From positions 1 to 64,000 of the forward strand of contig JAXMEQ010000004.1 in NCBI GenBank assembly GCA_046348225.1: a stretch of DNA of 64,000 nt, in the 5' to 3' direction. A model generated the notes under the pieces. It saw only the letters and a list, made by a program, of their open reading frames with translations. It was not told the DNA's origin and ran no database searches. A program made the position numbers and the translations under genes. The DNA is from JAXMEQ01 sp046348225. Lineage in GTDB: Bacteria; Pseudomonadota; Gammaproteobacteria; Burkholderiales; Burkholderiaceae_C. Shown here piece by piece: positions 24,814 to 32,674 of this stretch (its first letter is position 1; each line of letters starts with the position of its first letter).

Positions 24814-25263
24814 TCAAAAATCCATATCGCACGAACTACAAACCAAATCTCCCTTGCCTGAGATCGTGATATTCACTGTGCAGTGCAAGAGATTTGTGCG
24901 TTGATAAGTACATCTTCTGATTTCGAATTTGCCATTCATTTCAGCTTGCAATTCAAGCTCAAGCTTTACCTTATTCTCTAGAGTTTTATAGGAAAGCCAA
25001 GCCGCATGCTCGTAGGCAGACTGGCTACTGGAAGGTAGTAGTAGCTGCTCTGTACTTCTGTCTGTAAACTTCACAGTAGCACCGTTGACACTAACTTTTT
25101 TGAGAACTATGGGTCTGTCAGTCCCATTGCCAACAATCAATAAGTCGCCCCAAAAGAAGAGAAAACCTGCCGCCATAAACGCTGCTAAGCTGCCGAGCAG
25201 TATGGACATCCAGTGTCTAAGCCTCATTAGTGTCACCTTTGCTCTACGGAAGACGGTCTGCAT
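24814..25263 (-). CDS. membrane-anchored protein of unknown function, upstream of the RTX gene
   Basis: A 149-residue, AT-richer protein with one strong membrane helix (WMSILLGSLAAFMAAGFLFF) near the N-terminus and a probably extracytoplasmic domain containing four late cysteines (RRCTY, LLHCTV, CSSC). It ends 18 bp before the RTX start on the same strand, so the two are probably co-transcribed. Position and membrane topology would suit an accessory or immunity-like partner of the RTX protein, but no family was recognised. The ATG at 25263 has a weak ribosome site; ATG at 25227 (MRLRHW) is an alternative. Codon use is unlike the flanking chromosome and suggests transfer. Confidence 0.55.
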   Translation of the reverse strand: MQTVFRRAKVTLMRLRHWMSILLGSLAAFMAAGFLFFWGDLLIVGNGTDRPIVLKKVSVNGATVKFTDRSTEQLLLPSSSQSAYEHAAWLSYKTLENKVKLELELQAEMNGKFEIRRCTYQRTNLLHCTVNITISGKGDLVCSSCDMDF

Positions 25264-25309
25264 CTCGTCGTACGTTTATTCATTCAAGAAGAATCATCAA
25301 GAGTTACGA

Positions 25310-25417
25310 CTATGCCCACAAAAACCTCCTGAAAAATAGAAAAAGCAAAAATGAGTATGCAAGGCCTGCAACAATTGCAGAAAAAAGAAGAACTGCTGAT
25401 ATGACTGCAAATATCAA
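25310..25417 (-). CDS. possible 35-residue hydrophobic peptide
   Basis: A short open frame starts at a TTG that overlaps the preceding stop (AGTTGA) and encodes 35 residues, nearly all hydrophobic (VLLFSAIVAGLAYSFLLFLF), ending RRFLWA. It would be a single membrane helix. A perfect AGGAGG lies near its 3' end and could serve an 11-codon GTG frame leading towards the gene at 25263. The evidence is only reading frame, overlap and hydrophobicity, so this may be noise in AT-rich DNA. Confidence 0.22.
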   Translation of the reverse strand: MIFAVISAVLLFSAIVAGLAYSFLLFLFFRRFLWA

Positions 25418-25638
25418 CTGAGTGACCGCCGATAACTCCGTCCAACTTTCTTCGAATTGAATTGCTCTTGTTCGATGATCAAAAGAAAAATAAACGAGAT
25501 AAATCCAAGTGCAAGCGCGGCAGTCAGCAAAAACTGAAATGCAGGAATGAATTCCTCACGAAACCGCCTCGATGTGAGCTGAAGGGCAGAGACAACAGCA
25601 AAGCTAGCCCAAGTAGCAGCTGCACTGGTCGTTTCCAA
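25414..25638 (-). CDS. small membrane protein of unknown function
   Basis: A 74-residue frame from ATG 25638 with one clear membrane helix (LLTAALALGFISFIFLLII) and a basic C-terminus (NSKKVGRSYRRSLS). It lies in the AT-rich block between the RTX gene and radA and points the same way as the RTX gene. Size and topology recall holin-like or immunity proteins, but no family was recognised and the ribosome site is poor. It may instead be a remnant. Confidence 0.35.
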   Translation of the reverse strand: METTSAAATWASFAVVSALQLTSRRFREEFIPAFQFLLTAALALGFISFIFLLIIEQEQFNSKKVGRSYRRSLS

Positions 25639-25664
25639 AAAACGGACTAGTGCTATAGAAGCGA

Positions 25665-26021
25665 CTATTCATTGCTGACGACCGCAATAGGCGCCTTAGT
25701 GTTCAAGATGCACTGGCGCAGGTTAACTCCGCCGCTCCAGGGCTGGGTGTTGCCGTTGCCCAGGTTTATGCTGGTTTGCTGGCCCACCACGTTGATGCTG
25801 GCGATGCCCAGCTCACCCAAAGTCCTGAGTTCATGGGCCTGGCTCACGCCATCCTGGTTGGCGTCTTGCCAGATGCGCATCCGCTGGTGCGGGGCTTTCT
25901 GGCCCCGCTGGATCCAGGCTGCGCTAGTGGTCGCTCCCTCGATGGGCATGGCTTTACGTCTCACTCCGGTTTTTGCAAAACCGCGACTATAAAGCATTAA
26001 GTTGTACTTTTCCTCGTCCAA
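25665..26021 (-). pseudogene. fragment of a second RTX-type gene
   Basis: Bases 25733-25890 closely match 23648-23790 of the intact RTX gene, differing at scattered positions. They encode the EF-hand segment RIWQDANQDGVSQAHEL and the following NVVGQQTSINLGNG. Both ends break into unrelated sequence and no RTX repeats follow. The open frame (about 118 codons) is therefore the debris of a paralogue or of a duplicated, partly deleted copy, not a working gene. It marks the edge of the foreign block next to radA. Confidence 0.7.
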
Positions 26022-27398
26022 TTAGAGGAGGCCGCGCACCACGTCCAGCGCCTCCTCGATGCGCTCCACCGCGTGAATGGTCAGGCCCTCGATGTCCTTG
26101 CTGCCTTTTTTGGGCGCATTGGCCTTGGGCACCACGGCCACGCTGAAGCCGAGCTTGGCGGCTTCCTTCAGGCGCTCCTGCCCGCGCGGTGCGGGGCGCA
26201 CCTCGCCGGCCAGGCCCACCTCGCCGAAGGCAATGAAGCCCTTGGGCAGGGCCTTGCCACGCAGGCTGGATGTGATGGCCAGCATCACCGCGAGGTCGGC
26301 CGCAGGCTCGCTGATGCGCACGCCGCCCACGGCGTTCACAAACACGTCCTGGTCCATGCAGGCCACGCCGGCGTGGCGGTGCAGCACGGCCAGCAGCATG
26401 GCCAGGCGGTCGCGGTCCAGGCCCACGCTCAGCCGCCGCGGGCTGGGGCCGCCGCTGTCCACCAGCGCCTGGATCTCCACCAGCATCGGCCGCGTGCCTT
26501 CCAGCGTGACCAGCACGCAGCTGCCGGGCACCGGCTCGCTGTGCTGGCTCAGGAAGATCGCGCTGGGGTTGGTCACGCCCTTCAGGCCGCGCTCGGTCAT
26601 GGCAAACACGCCAATCTCGTTGACCGCGCCGAAGCGGTTCTTGATGGCGCGCACCAGCCGGAAGCTGCTGTGCGTATCGCCCTCGAAGTACAGCACCGTG
26701 TCCACCATGTGCTCCAGCACGCGCGGGCCGGCCAGCGCGCCCTCTTTGGTCACATGGCCGACCAGCACGATGGCGGTGCCGCTGGCCTTGGCCGCGCGCG
26801 TGAGGTGGGCCGCGCATTCGCGCACCTGCGCCACCGAGCCTGGCGCACTGGTGAGCTGCTCGGAATACACCGTCTGGATCGAGTCGATCACCGCCACGTC
26901 GGGCTGAGCAGCCGTGAGTGTGGCCAGGATTTTTTCAAGCTGGATTTCGGCCAGCACCTTGACCTGGGAGCCATGCAACCCGAGCCGGCGTGAGCGCAAG
27001 GCGACCTGCGCGCCGCTTTCTTCACCGGTCACATACAGGGTGGACTGGCCGGCCCGCTGCAGCGAATCCAGCGCCTGCAGCAGCAGGGTGGACTTGCCGA
27101 TGCCAGGGTCGCCGCCGATCAGCACCACGCCGCCGGCCACCATGCCGCCGCCCAGCACGCGGTCCAGCTCCTCATGCCCGGTGGGCGTGCGGTCCACCTC
27201 GCTGGCCTCGATGTCGGCCAGCGCCGCCACGGCTGACGCGGGCGCCAGCGAGGCGAAGCGGTTTTTAGCGGGTGCTGCGCTTTCGGCCACGGTTTCCACC
27301 AGCGTGTTCCAGGCCTGGCAGTGCGGGCACTGGCCCATCCAGCGCGGGCTGGTGCCGCCGCATTCGGTGCAGGTGAAGCTGGTTTTTTCCTTGGCCAT
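26022..27398 (-). CDS. radA: DNA repair protein RadA
   Basis: A 458-residue RecA-like ATPase that drives branch migration during recombinational repair. It has the N-terminal four-cysteine zinc finger (CTECGGTSPRWMGQCPHC), Walker A GGDPGIGKSTLL, the RadA-specific KNRFG motif (AIKNRFGAVNEIG) and a C-terminal Lon-protease-like domain. Full family length. The gene is divergent from hpaR with a gap of 94 bp. Confidence 0.97.
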   Translation of the reverse strand: MAKEKTSFTCTECGGTSPRWMGQCPHCQAWNTLVETVAESAAPAKNRFASLAPASAVAALADIEASEVDRTPTGHEELDRVLGGGMVAGGVVLIGGDPGIGKSTLLLQALDSLQRAGQSTLYVTGEESGAQVALRSRRLGLHGSQVKVLAEIQLEKILATLTAAQPDVAVIDSIQTVYSEQLTSAPGSVAQVRECAAHLTRAAKASGTAIVLVGHVTKEGALAGPRVLEHMVDTVLYFEGDTHSSFRLVRAIKNRFGAVNEIGVFAMTERGLKGVTNPSAIFLSQHSEPVPGSCVLVTLEGTRPMLVEIQALVDSGGPSPRRLSVGLDRDRLAMLLAVLHRHAGVACMDQDVFVNAVGGVRISEPAADLAVMLAITSSLRGKALPKGFIAFGEVGLAGEVRPAPRGQERLKEAAKLGFSVAVVPKANAPKKGSKDIEGLTIHAVERIEEALDVVRGLL

Positions 27399-27460
27399 GA
27401 GGTTGCCGACTATAGCGGGCCAAGGGTTTTCACTGGGTCAGCAACTTGGCGAAGCTTTCC

Positions 27461-27486
27461 GAATCATTTAATATATTAACTAATTC
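27461..27486. promoter_or_regulatory. candidate HpaR operator overlapping the hpaR promoter
   Basis: A perfect 12-bp palindrome TTAATATATTAA (27468-27479) sits inside an imperfect 26-bp palindrome with outer GAAT...ATTC arms, 7 bp before the hpaR start. A plausible -35 (TTGGCG, 27446-27451) lies 17 bp before TAATAT. MarR-type HpaR proteins commonly repress their own operon, so a repressor site over the -10 is expected. Confidence 0.55.
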
Positions 27487-27492
27487 AGAAAC

Positions 27493-27927
27493 ATGAGCAC
27501 GCCCTTCGTCCACCGCAACCTTCCGCGCCTGCTGCTGCAGGCGCGCGAGTCCGTCATGGCGCACACGCGGCCCAGCCTGCGCGACCATGGCCTGAGCGAC
27601 CAGCAGTGGCGGGTGCTGCGGGTGCTGGGCGAGCATGGCACGGTGGAAACCGGCCGCGTGGCGCGCGAGGCCTACATCCTCGGCCCCAGCCTGACGGGCG
27701 TGCTCACACGCATGGAGCGCGACGGCCTGATTCGCCGCGAGCGGGACCCGGCCGACCAGCGCCGCACGGTGGTGGAGGCCACGGCCAAGGGCCTGAAGCT
27801 GGTGGAAAAACTCTCCCGCACCATCGAGGCGCACTACGCCTGGATGGAAAAGTCCATGGGCAAGCAGAAGCTGGCGGCGCTGTACGCGCTGCTGGACGAG
27901 CTGATCGAACTGGAGAACCCGAAGTGA
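27493..27927 (+). CDS. hpaR: homoprotocatechuate degradation operon regulator (MarR family)
   Basis: A 144-residue winged-helix repressor that senses 4-hydroxyphenylacetate-type aromatics and controls the hpa genes. The sequence shows the HpaR-like start FVHRNLPRLLLQARESVM, the recognition region YILGPSLTGVLTRMERDGL and the wing RRERDPADQRRTVVEAT. It starts the plus-strand operon and overlaps the next gene by GTGA. An AT-rich palindrome just upstream is a likely autoregulatory operator. Confidence 0.92.
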   Translation: MSTPFVHRNLPRLLLQARESVMAHTRPSLRDHGLSDQQWRVLRVLGEHGTVETGRVAREAYILGPSLTGVLTRMERDGLIRRERDPADQRRTVVEATAKGLKLVEKLSRTIEAHYAWMEKSMGKQKLAALYALLDELIELENPK

Positions 27928-28538
27928 GCTACCTGCCCCGCGGCACGGTCTATGGCACCTTGCTGAACTTCCGCGCCGAATGGGACGCCCTGCGCACCCA
28001 GATGGACGCGCCGCCCTACAAGGCGCCGCCGCGCGCGCCGGTCCTCTATGTCAAGCCCGCCAACACCTGGAGCGTGCATGGCGCCAGCATTGCGGTGCCG
28101 GCCCATGTGCCGCAGGTGGAGGTGGGCGCCACCATCGCCGTGGTGATGGGTGCTGCCGGCCAGGTGGCGGGCCATGTGCTGATGAACGACCTGAGCCTGC
28201 CGCACGCGAGCTTTTTCCGCCCGCCGGTCAAGTTCAAATGCCTGGACGGCTTTCTGGGCATTGGCGCGCAGGTCATCCCGGGCGGCGACGCGACCGGCTT
28301 CACGCTGGAGGTGCGCATCAACGGCGAACTGAAGCAGACCGTCAACTTCGCGCAGCTCGTGCGGCCGGCACCGCAGCTGCTGGCCGATGTGAATGAGTTC
28401 ATGACGCTGCACGAAGGCGACGTGCTGATGCTCGGCTGCGATCACGGCCGGCTGCTCGCGAGGGCGGGCGACCGCATCGACATCAGCGCGCCCGGATTGG
28501 GCACGCTGACCCACACGCTGGTGGAGGAGGCCACATGA
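27924..28538 (+). CDS. hpaG1: fumarylacetoacetate-hydrolase-fold protein HpaG1 (isomerase/decarboxylase N-terminal unit)
   Basis: A 204-residue FAH-family protein. In enteric bacteria one HpaG protein has two FAH-fold halves that decarboxylate 5-oxopent-3-ene-1,2,5-tricarboxylate and isomerise the product 2-hydroxyhepta-2,4-diene-1,7-dioate. Here the halves are separate genes and this is the first. Seen are LPRGTVYGTLLNFRAEW, YVKPANTWS and ITHTL-type closing residues (LGTLTHTLVEEAT). The start is GTG at 27924, overlapping the hpaR stop, and the stop overlaps the next ATG, so translation is coupled through three genes. Confidence 0.9.
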   Translation: MSYLPRGTVYGTLLNFRAEWDALRTQMDAPPYKAPPRAPVLYVKPANTWSVHGASIAVPAHVPQVEVGATIAVVMGAAGQVAGHVLMNDLSLPHASFFRPPVKFKCLDGFLGIGAQVIPGGDATGFTLEVRINGELKQTVNFAQLVRPAPQLLADVNEFMTLHEGDVLMLGCDHGRLLARAGDRIDISAPGLGTLTHTLVEEAT

Positions 28539-29281
28539 AGCACGCACGCGTCATGCACCAGGGCCGCACCCACAACGCCACCGAGCGCGATGGCCAGCTG
28601 CTGCTGGACAACGGCGCACTGGTGCCGCAGGACAGCGTCACCTGGCTGCCACCGCTGCCACCGACAGCGCGCCCGCGCACCATCCTCGCGCTGGGCCTGA
28701 ACTATGCCGACCACGCCAAAGAACTCGAGTTCAAGGCGCCCGAGGAGCCCCTGGTCTTCATCAAGGGCGAAGGCACGCTCACCGGCCACCGCCAGAAGAC
28801 GCGCCGGCCGCCAGGCGTAACGTTCATGCATTACGAGTGCGAACTGACAGCGGTGATCGGCAAGACCGCGCGGCGCGTGAAGCGCGACGACGCGCACGAC
28901 TTCATTGCCGGCTACACCGTGGCCAACGACTACGCCATCCGCGACTACCTGGAAAACTGGTACCGCCCCAACCTGCGTGTGAAGAACCGCGACACCTGCA
29001 CGCCGCTGGGCCCCTGGCTGGTGGACGCGCAGGACATTGCCAACCCGCAGGCGCTGGCGCTGCAGACCACGGTGAACGGCAAGGTCACACAAAGCGGCAA
29101 CACCCGGGACATGATTTTTGACGTGCCCTTTCTCGTCGAGTACTTCAGCAGCTTCATGACGCTGCAGCCCGGCGACCTGATCCTCACCGGCACGCCCGAC
29201 GGGGTGGTGGATTGCCAGCCGGGCGACGTCGTCGTCACGTCCATCGAGGGCGTGGGCGAACTCATCAACACGATTGAATGA
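28535..29281 (+). CDS. hpaG2: fumarylacetoacetate-hydrolase-fold protein HpaG2 (isomerase/decarboxylase C-terminal unit)
   Basis: A 248-residue FAH-family protein and the partner of HpaG1. The metal-binding acidic residues expected for the fold appear in HYECELTAVIG, and GYTVANDYAIRDY and LTGTPDGV are family hallmarks. It acts in the homoprotocatechuate meta pathway after the aldehyde dehydrogenase HpaE. It overlaps hpaG1 and hpaE by 4 bp each. Confidence 0.92.
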   Translation: MKHARVMHQGRTHNATERDGQLLLDNGALVPQDSVTWLPPLPPTARPRTILALGLNYADHAKELEFKAPEEPLVFIKGEGTLTGHRQKTRRPPGVTFMHYECELTAVIGKTARRVKRDDAHDFIAGYTVANDYAIRDYLENWYRPNLRVKNRDTCTPLGPWLVDAQDIANPQALALQTTVNGKVTQSGNTRDMIFDVPFLVEYFSSFMTLQPGDLILTGTPDGVVDCQPGDVVVTSIEGVGELINTIE

Positions 29282-30744
29282 CCATGCAACAAGTCCAGCA
29301 CCTCATCAACGGCCAGGCTGTGCCCAGCGCCCGCTACTTCGAAACCATCAACCCGGCCACGCAGGACGTGCTGGCCGAGGTGGCCGCGGGCGGCGAAGCG
29401 GAAGTGAATGCCGCCGTAGCCGCTGCCAAGGCCGCATTCCCGAAATGGGCCGGCCTGCCGGCGCCGCAGCGCGCCAGACTCATCCGCAAGCTGGGCGACC
29501 TGATTGCCGCCCATGTGCCCGAGATCGCACAGACCGAGACCAACGACAGCGGCCAGGTGATTGCGCAGACGAGCAAGCAGCTCATCCCGCGAGCCGCCGA
29601 CAACTTTTATTACTTTGCCGAGATGTGCACCCGGGTCGATGGCCACACCTACCCGACCGAGACGCACCTGAACTACACGCTGTTCCACCCGGTGGGCGTG
29701 TGCGCGCTGATCAGCCCGTGGAACGTGCCCTTCATGACGGCCACCTGGAAGGTTGCGCCCTGCCTGGCCTTTGGCAACACCGCCGTGCTGAAGATGAGCG
29801 AGCTGAGCCCGCTGACTGCTGCGCGCCTGGGCGAGCTGGCGCTGGAGGCCGGCATTCCGCCGGGCGTGCTGAACATCGTGCACGGCTACGGCAAGGACGC
29901 GGGTGAGCCGCTGGTGGCGCACCCGGACGTGCGGGCCATCTCGTTCACCGGCTCCACCGCCACCGGCAACCGCATCGTAAAGACGGCTGGCCTGAAGAAG
30001 TTCAGCATGGAGCTGGGCGGCAAGAGCCCATTCGTGATTTTTGAAGACGCCGACCTGCCGCGCGCGCTGGACGCGGCCGTGTTCATGATCTTCAGCAACA
30101 ACGGCGAGCGCTGCACCGCGGGCAGCCGCATCCTCGTGCAGCAAAGCATCTATGCCGACTTCGCGCAGAAGTTTGCCGAGCGCGCGCGGCGCATCACCGT
30201 CGGGGACCCGCTGGACGACAAGACCATCGTCGGCCCCATGATCAGCCAGGGCCACCTGGCCAAGGTGCGCAGCTACATCGAGCTCGGCCCCAAAGAGGGC
30301 GCCACACTGCTGTGCGGCGGGCTGGGCCAGCCGGACCTGCCCGACCGCGTAAAGAAAGGCAACTACGTGTTGCCCACGGTGTTCGCCGATGTGGACAACC
30401 GCATGCGCATCGCGCAAGAAGAAATTTTTGGCCCCGTTGCCTGCCTGATCCCGTTCAAGGACGAGGCGGACGCCATTGCCAAGGCCAACGACATCCAGTA
30501 CGGCCTGAGCAGCTATGTCTGGACCGAGAACATTGGCCGCGCCCACCGCGTGGCGGCGGCCGTGGAAGCGGGCATGTGCTTCGTGAACAGCCAAAACGTG
30601 CGCGACCTGCGCCAGCCGTTTGGCGGCACCAAGGCCTCGGGCACGGGGCGCGAGGGCGGCACCTGGAGCTACGAGGTGTTCTGCGAGCCCAAGAACGTGG
30701 CGGTGTCGCTGGGGTCGCACCATATTCCGCACTGGGGGGTATAG
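29278..30744 (+). CDS. hpaE: 5-carboxymethyl-2-hydroxymuconate semialdehyde dehydrogenase
   Basis: A 488-residue NAD-dependent aldehyde dehydrogenase that oxidises the ring-cleavage product of HpaD. Present are the conserved ISPWNVPFMTATWK, the cofactor segment FTGSTATGNRI, the general-base glutamate in MELGGKSP and the catalytic cysteine in NNGERCTAGSR. It overlaps hpaG2 by 4 bp. Downstream the operon is interrupted by a 300-bp palindromic region before hpaD. Confidence 0.95.
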   Translation: MTMQQVQHLINGQAVPSARYFETINPATQDVLAEVAAGGEAEVNAAVAAAKAAFPKWAGLPAPQRARLIRKLGDLIAAHVPEIAQTETNDSGQVIAQTSKQLIPRAADNFYYFAEMCTRVDGHTYPTETHLNYTLFHPVGVCALISPWNVPFMTATWKVAPCLAFGNTAVLKMSELSPLTAARLGELALEAGIPPGVLNIVHGYGKDAGEPLVAHPDVRAISFTGSTATGNRIVKTAGLKKFSMELGGKSPFVIFEDADLPRALDAAVFMIFSNNGERCTAGSRILVQQSIYADFAQKFAERARRITVGDPLDDKTIVGPMISQGHLAKVRSYIELGPKEGATLLCGGLGQPDLPDRVKKGNYVLPTVFADVDNRMRIAQEEIFGPVACLIPFKDEADAIAKANDIQYGLSSYVWTENIGRAHRVAAAVEAGMCFVNSQNVRDLRQPFGGTKASGTGREGGTWSYEVFCEPKNVAVSLGSHHIPHWGV

Positions 30745-31065
30745 CTTGCTCGCTCCGGTTTCGTTCATGGATGGTCTCGGGAACAGACGGGCGGGGTACT
30801 CTGCTCCGCTCATGTCCCCCGGATGGGGCTGCGCCCCATCCTCCTCCTTTACTTCGCTGCGCAGAGCACCCCACCCATCTGTTCCGAAACCGGGCTGGCT
30901 CGCCCACAGCCGCTCGCAAGTCAACCGCAGCGGGTTGGCGGTGATGGGCGCCCGCCTCAGCGAGGTAAAGGAGGAGGTCCGGGCGCAGCCCGGGCCGGGG
31001 GACACGAGCGGAGGCGGGCGCCCGTCGCCGACAACTCGCGAAGCGCAAGACACGAGGAGTCAAAG
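30745..31065 (+). repeat. palindromic composite element inside the hpa operon
   Basis: The 321-bp gap between hpaE and hpaD has no gene. It contains long inverted repeats: 30816-30859 pairs with 30958-31001 (44 bp, few mismatches, each arm with its own GGGCTGCGCCC hairpin); 30781-30804 pairs with 30861-30884; and 30943-30957 pairs with 31011-31026. The nested arms would fold into large cruciform or RNA structures. It resembles interspersed repeats I recall from Comamonadaceae. A GAGGAG ribosome site for hpaD follows immediately. Confidence 0.75.
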
Positions 31066-31992
31066 ATGGGCCAACTAGCTCTCGCAGCCAAAATCACCCA
31101 TGTCCCGTCGATGTACCTGAGCGAGCTGGACGGCCCGCGCAAGGGCACCCGGCAGGACGCGATTGAAGGCCACCTGGAGATTGACCGGCGCTGCCGCGCT
31201 GCCGGGGTGGACACGATTGTGGTGTTCGACACGCACTGGCTCGTCAACGCCAATTACCACATCAACTGCGCGCCGCACTTCAAGGGCCTGTACACCAGCA
31301 ACGAGCTGCCGCACTTCATCAGCAACATGGGGTTCGAGTTCCCGGGCAACCCGGCGCTGGGCCAACTGCTGGCAAAAGTCTGCAACGCCCACGGCGTGGA
31401 AACGCTGGCGCACGACGCGACCACGCTCAACCCCGAGTACGGCACGCTGGTGCCCATGCGCTACATGAACACCGACCAGCACTACAAGGTCGTGTCGGTC
31501 TCGGCGCTGTGCCAGGCGCATTACCTGAACGACAGCGCGCGCCTGGGCTGGGCCATCCGCCGCGCGATCGAGGACGAGTACGACGGCACCGTCGCCATCT
31601 TTGCCAGCGGCTCCCTGAGCCACCGCTTCGCGCAGAACGGGCTGGCGCCGGAATACGCATTCAAGATCTGGAGCCCTTTCCTGGAGCAGCTCGACCGGCA
31701 CGTGGTGCACATGTGGGAGCAGGCCGAGTGGAAGGACTTTTGCACCATGCTGCCGGAATACGCGGCCAAGGGCCATGGCGAAGGCTTCATGCACGACACC
31801 GCCATGCTGCTGGGCGCCCTCGGCTGGACGGACTACGACGGTAAAGCCGAGGTGGTCACGCCGTACTTCGGCGCGTCGGGCACGGGGCAGATCAACGCGA
31901 TCTTTCCCGTGACGCCGCAGACCGGGGCGGCCATTCCGGCGGCGCAGGCATCGTCGGCGCAGGGCTACACCAACATCAACCAGCGGCTCTAG
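31066..31992 (+). CDS. hpaD: 3,4-dihydroxyphenylacetate (homoprotocatechuate) 2,3-dioxygenase
   Basis: A 308-residue class III (LigB-fold) extradiol dioxygenase using Fe(II) and O2 to open the ring of homoprotocatechuate. Seen are VVFDTHWLVNANYHINC, with candidate metal histidines, and ASGSLSHRFAQNG, with the likely acid-base histidine. The ATG at 31066 follows GAGGAG; the longer frame is only the repeat region. The TAG stop (31990-31992) lies inside the left terminal inverted repeat of the MITE-like element, so the element defines the end of the protein. Confidence 0.93.
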   Translation: MGQLALAAKITHVPSMYLSELDGPRKGTRQDAIEGHLEIDRRCRAAGVDTIVVFDTHWLVNANYHINCAPHFKGLYTSNELPHFISNMGFEFPGNPALGQLLAKVCNAHGVETLAHDATTLNPEYGTLVPMRYMNTDQHYKVVSVSALCQAHYLNDSARLGWAIRRAIEDEYDGTVAIFASGSLSHRFAQNGLAPEYAFKIWSPFLEQLDRHVVHMWEQAEWKDFCTMLPEYAAKGHGEGFMHDTAMLLGALGWTDYDGKAEVVTPYFGASGTGQINAIFPVTPQTGAAIPAAQASSAQGYTNINQRL

Positions 31993-32260
31993 GGCCTGTT
32001 AACACTGCGTTTACCAGATGCGTTGCGAGTCAAAAAGGTCATGCGCAAGGCGCGAAACGCAGCCGGACTGGATGTCCGGCAAGGCTTCGCAACGCGGCGC
32101 ATGGCCTTTTTGGCCGCAACCCGAAGGGAACGTGGCGGGAAAAGCGCCACTCGTCGTTGCACTCCTAGCCCAGCCGCCCAGGCTGGGCGTCGTCGCGCGC
32201 CTAGATTGGCGCTTTTCCCGCTACGTTCGCACTGGCAAACGCAGCGTTAACAGGCCCTAG
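31989..32260. mobile_element. MITE-like element with 24-bp terminal inverted repeats
   Basis: A 272-bp element bounded by inverted copies of CTAGGGCCTGTTAAC and the next nine bases (31989-32012 and 32237-32260, one mismatch). Inside are two further hairpins, 32022-32046 with 32097-32120 and 32128-32149 with 32207-32228 (22 bp, one mismatch), plus a small CCCAGCC...GGCTGGG loop. It has no coding capacity. The ends begin with CTAG, which could be part of the repeat or a target duplication. It sits exactly between hpaD and hpaF and supplies the hpaD stop codon. Confidence 0.8.
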
Positions 32261-32264
32261 CGCC

Positions 32265-32672
32265 ATGCCCCACCTCGTCATTCTTTACACCCCCAACCTG
32301 GACGCGGCCACCGACATGACGGCGCTGTGCCGGGCGCTGGCCGACACCATGCTCGCGGTACAGGACGAAAGCGGCCAGCAGGTCTTCCCGACCGGCGGCA
32401 CGCGGGTGCTGGCCTACCCGGCCGCGCACTACGCGGTGGCCGACGGCCAGCGCGACTACGCCTTTGTGTACCTGAACCTGCGGATGGGCACCGGCCGCAC
32501 GGACGCTACCAAAAAGAGAGCGGGTGACGCAATCCTGGCGCGGGCTACAGCCCATTTTGACTCGATCATGAAGGAGCGACTGGTCGGCATCACGGTGCAG
32601 GTCGACGAAAGCCCGGGCCAGGTGTACGACGGCAAGCACAGCAATCTGCATCCACTGTTCCAGAAGACTTGA
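32265..32672 (+). CDS. hpaF: 5-carboxymethyl-2-hydroxymuconate delta-isomerase
   Basis: A 135-residue tautomerase-fold enzyme that isomerises the dienol produced by HpaE. The proline directly after the start methionine (MPHLVILYTPN) is the expected catalytic base, and VADGQRDYAFVYLNLRMGTGR matches the family core. The helix DATKKRAGDAILARATAHF is encoded by copy D of the 57-bp dispersed element. The element sits there without changing the length of this segment relative to the enterobacterial protein as I remember it. The ATG lies 4 bp after the MITE-like element. Confidence 0.9.
   Translation: MPHLVILYTPNLDAATDMTALCRALADTMLAVQDESGQQVFPTGGTRVLAYPAAHYAVADGQRDYAFVYLNLRMGTGRTDATKKRAGDAILARATAHFDSIMKERLVGITVQVDESPGQVYDGKHSNLHPLFQKT
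32505..32561 (+). repeat. 57-bp dispersed palindromic element, copy D, inside hpaF
   Basis: The plus-strand sequence starts with a degraded stem (GCTACC...AGAGC) and continues as GACGCAATCC, GCGCGGGCTACAGCC and CATTTTGAC. It is most like copy E (GCGGGTTACAGCCCGATTTGACC, 35126 onward). The hpaF frame is the same frame that is open in copies A and B. Of the eight copies this is the most diverged at the hairpin. Confidence 0.75.
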
Positions 32673-32674
32673 CC

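Noticed and set aside
28945..31053. A 702-codon minus-strand frame across hpaE and its spacer
   Set aside because: Antisense of hpaG2, hpaE and an inverted-repeat spacer; composition is typical of shadow frames.
31989..32260. An rRNA- or tRNA-like folded RNA suggested by the multiple hairpins
   Set aside because: No tRNA arms or conserved RNA motifs; the symmetrical terminal repeats fit a MITE-like element better.
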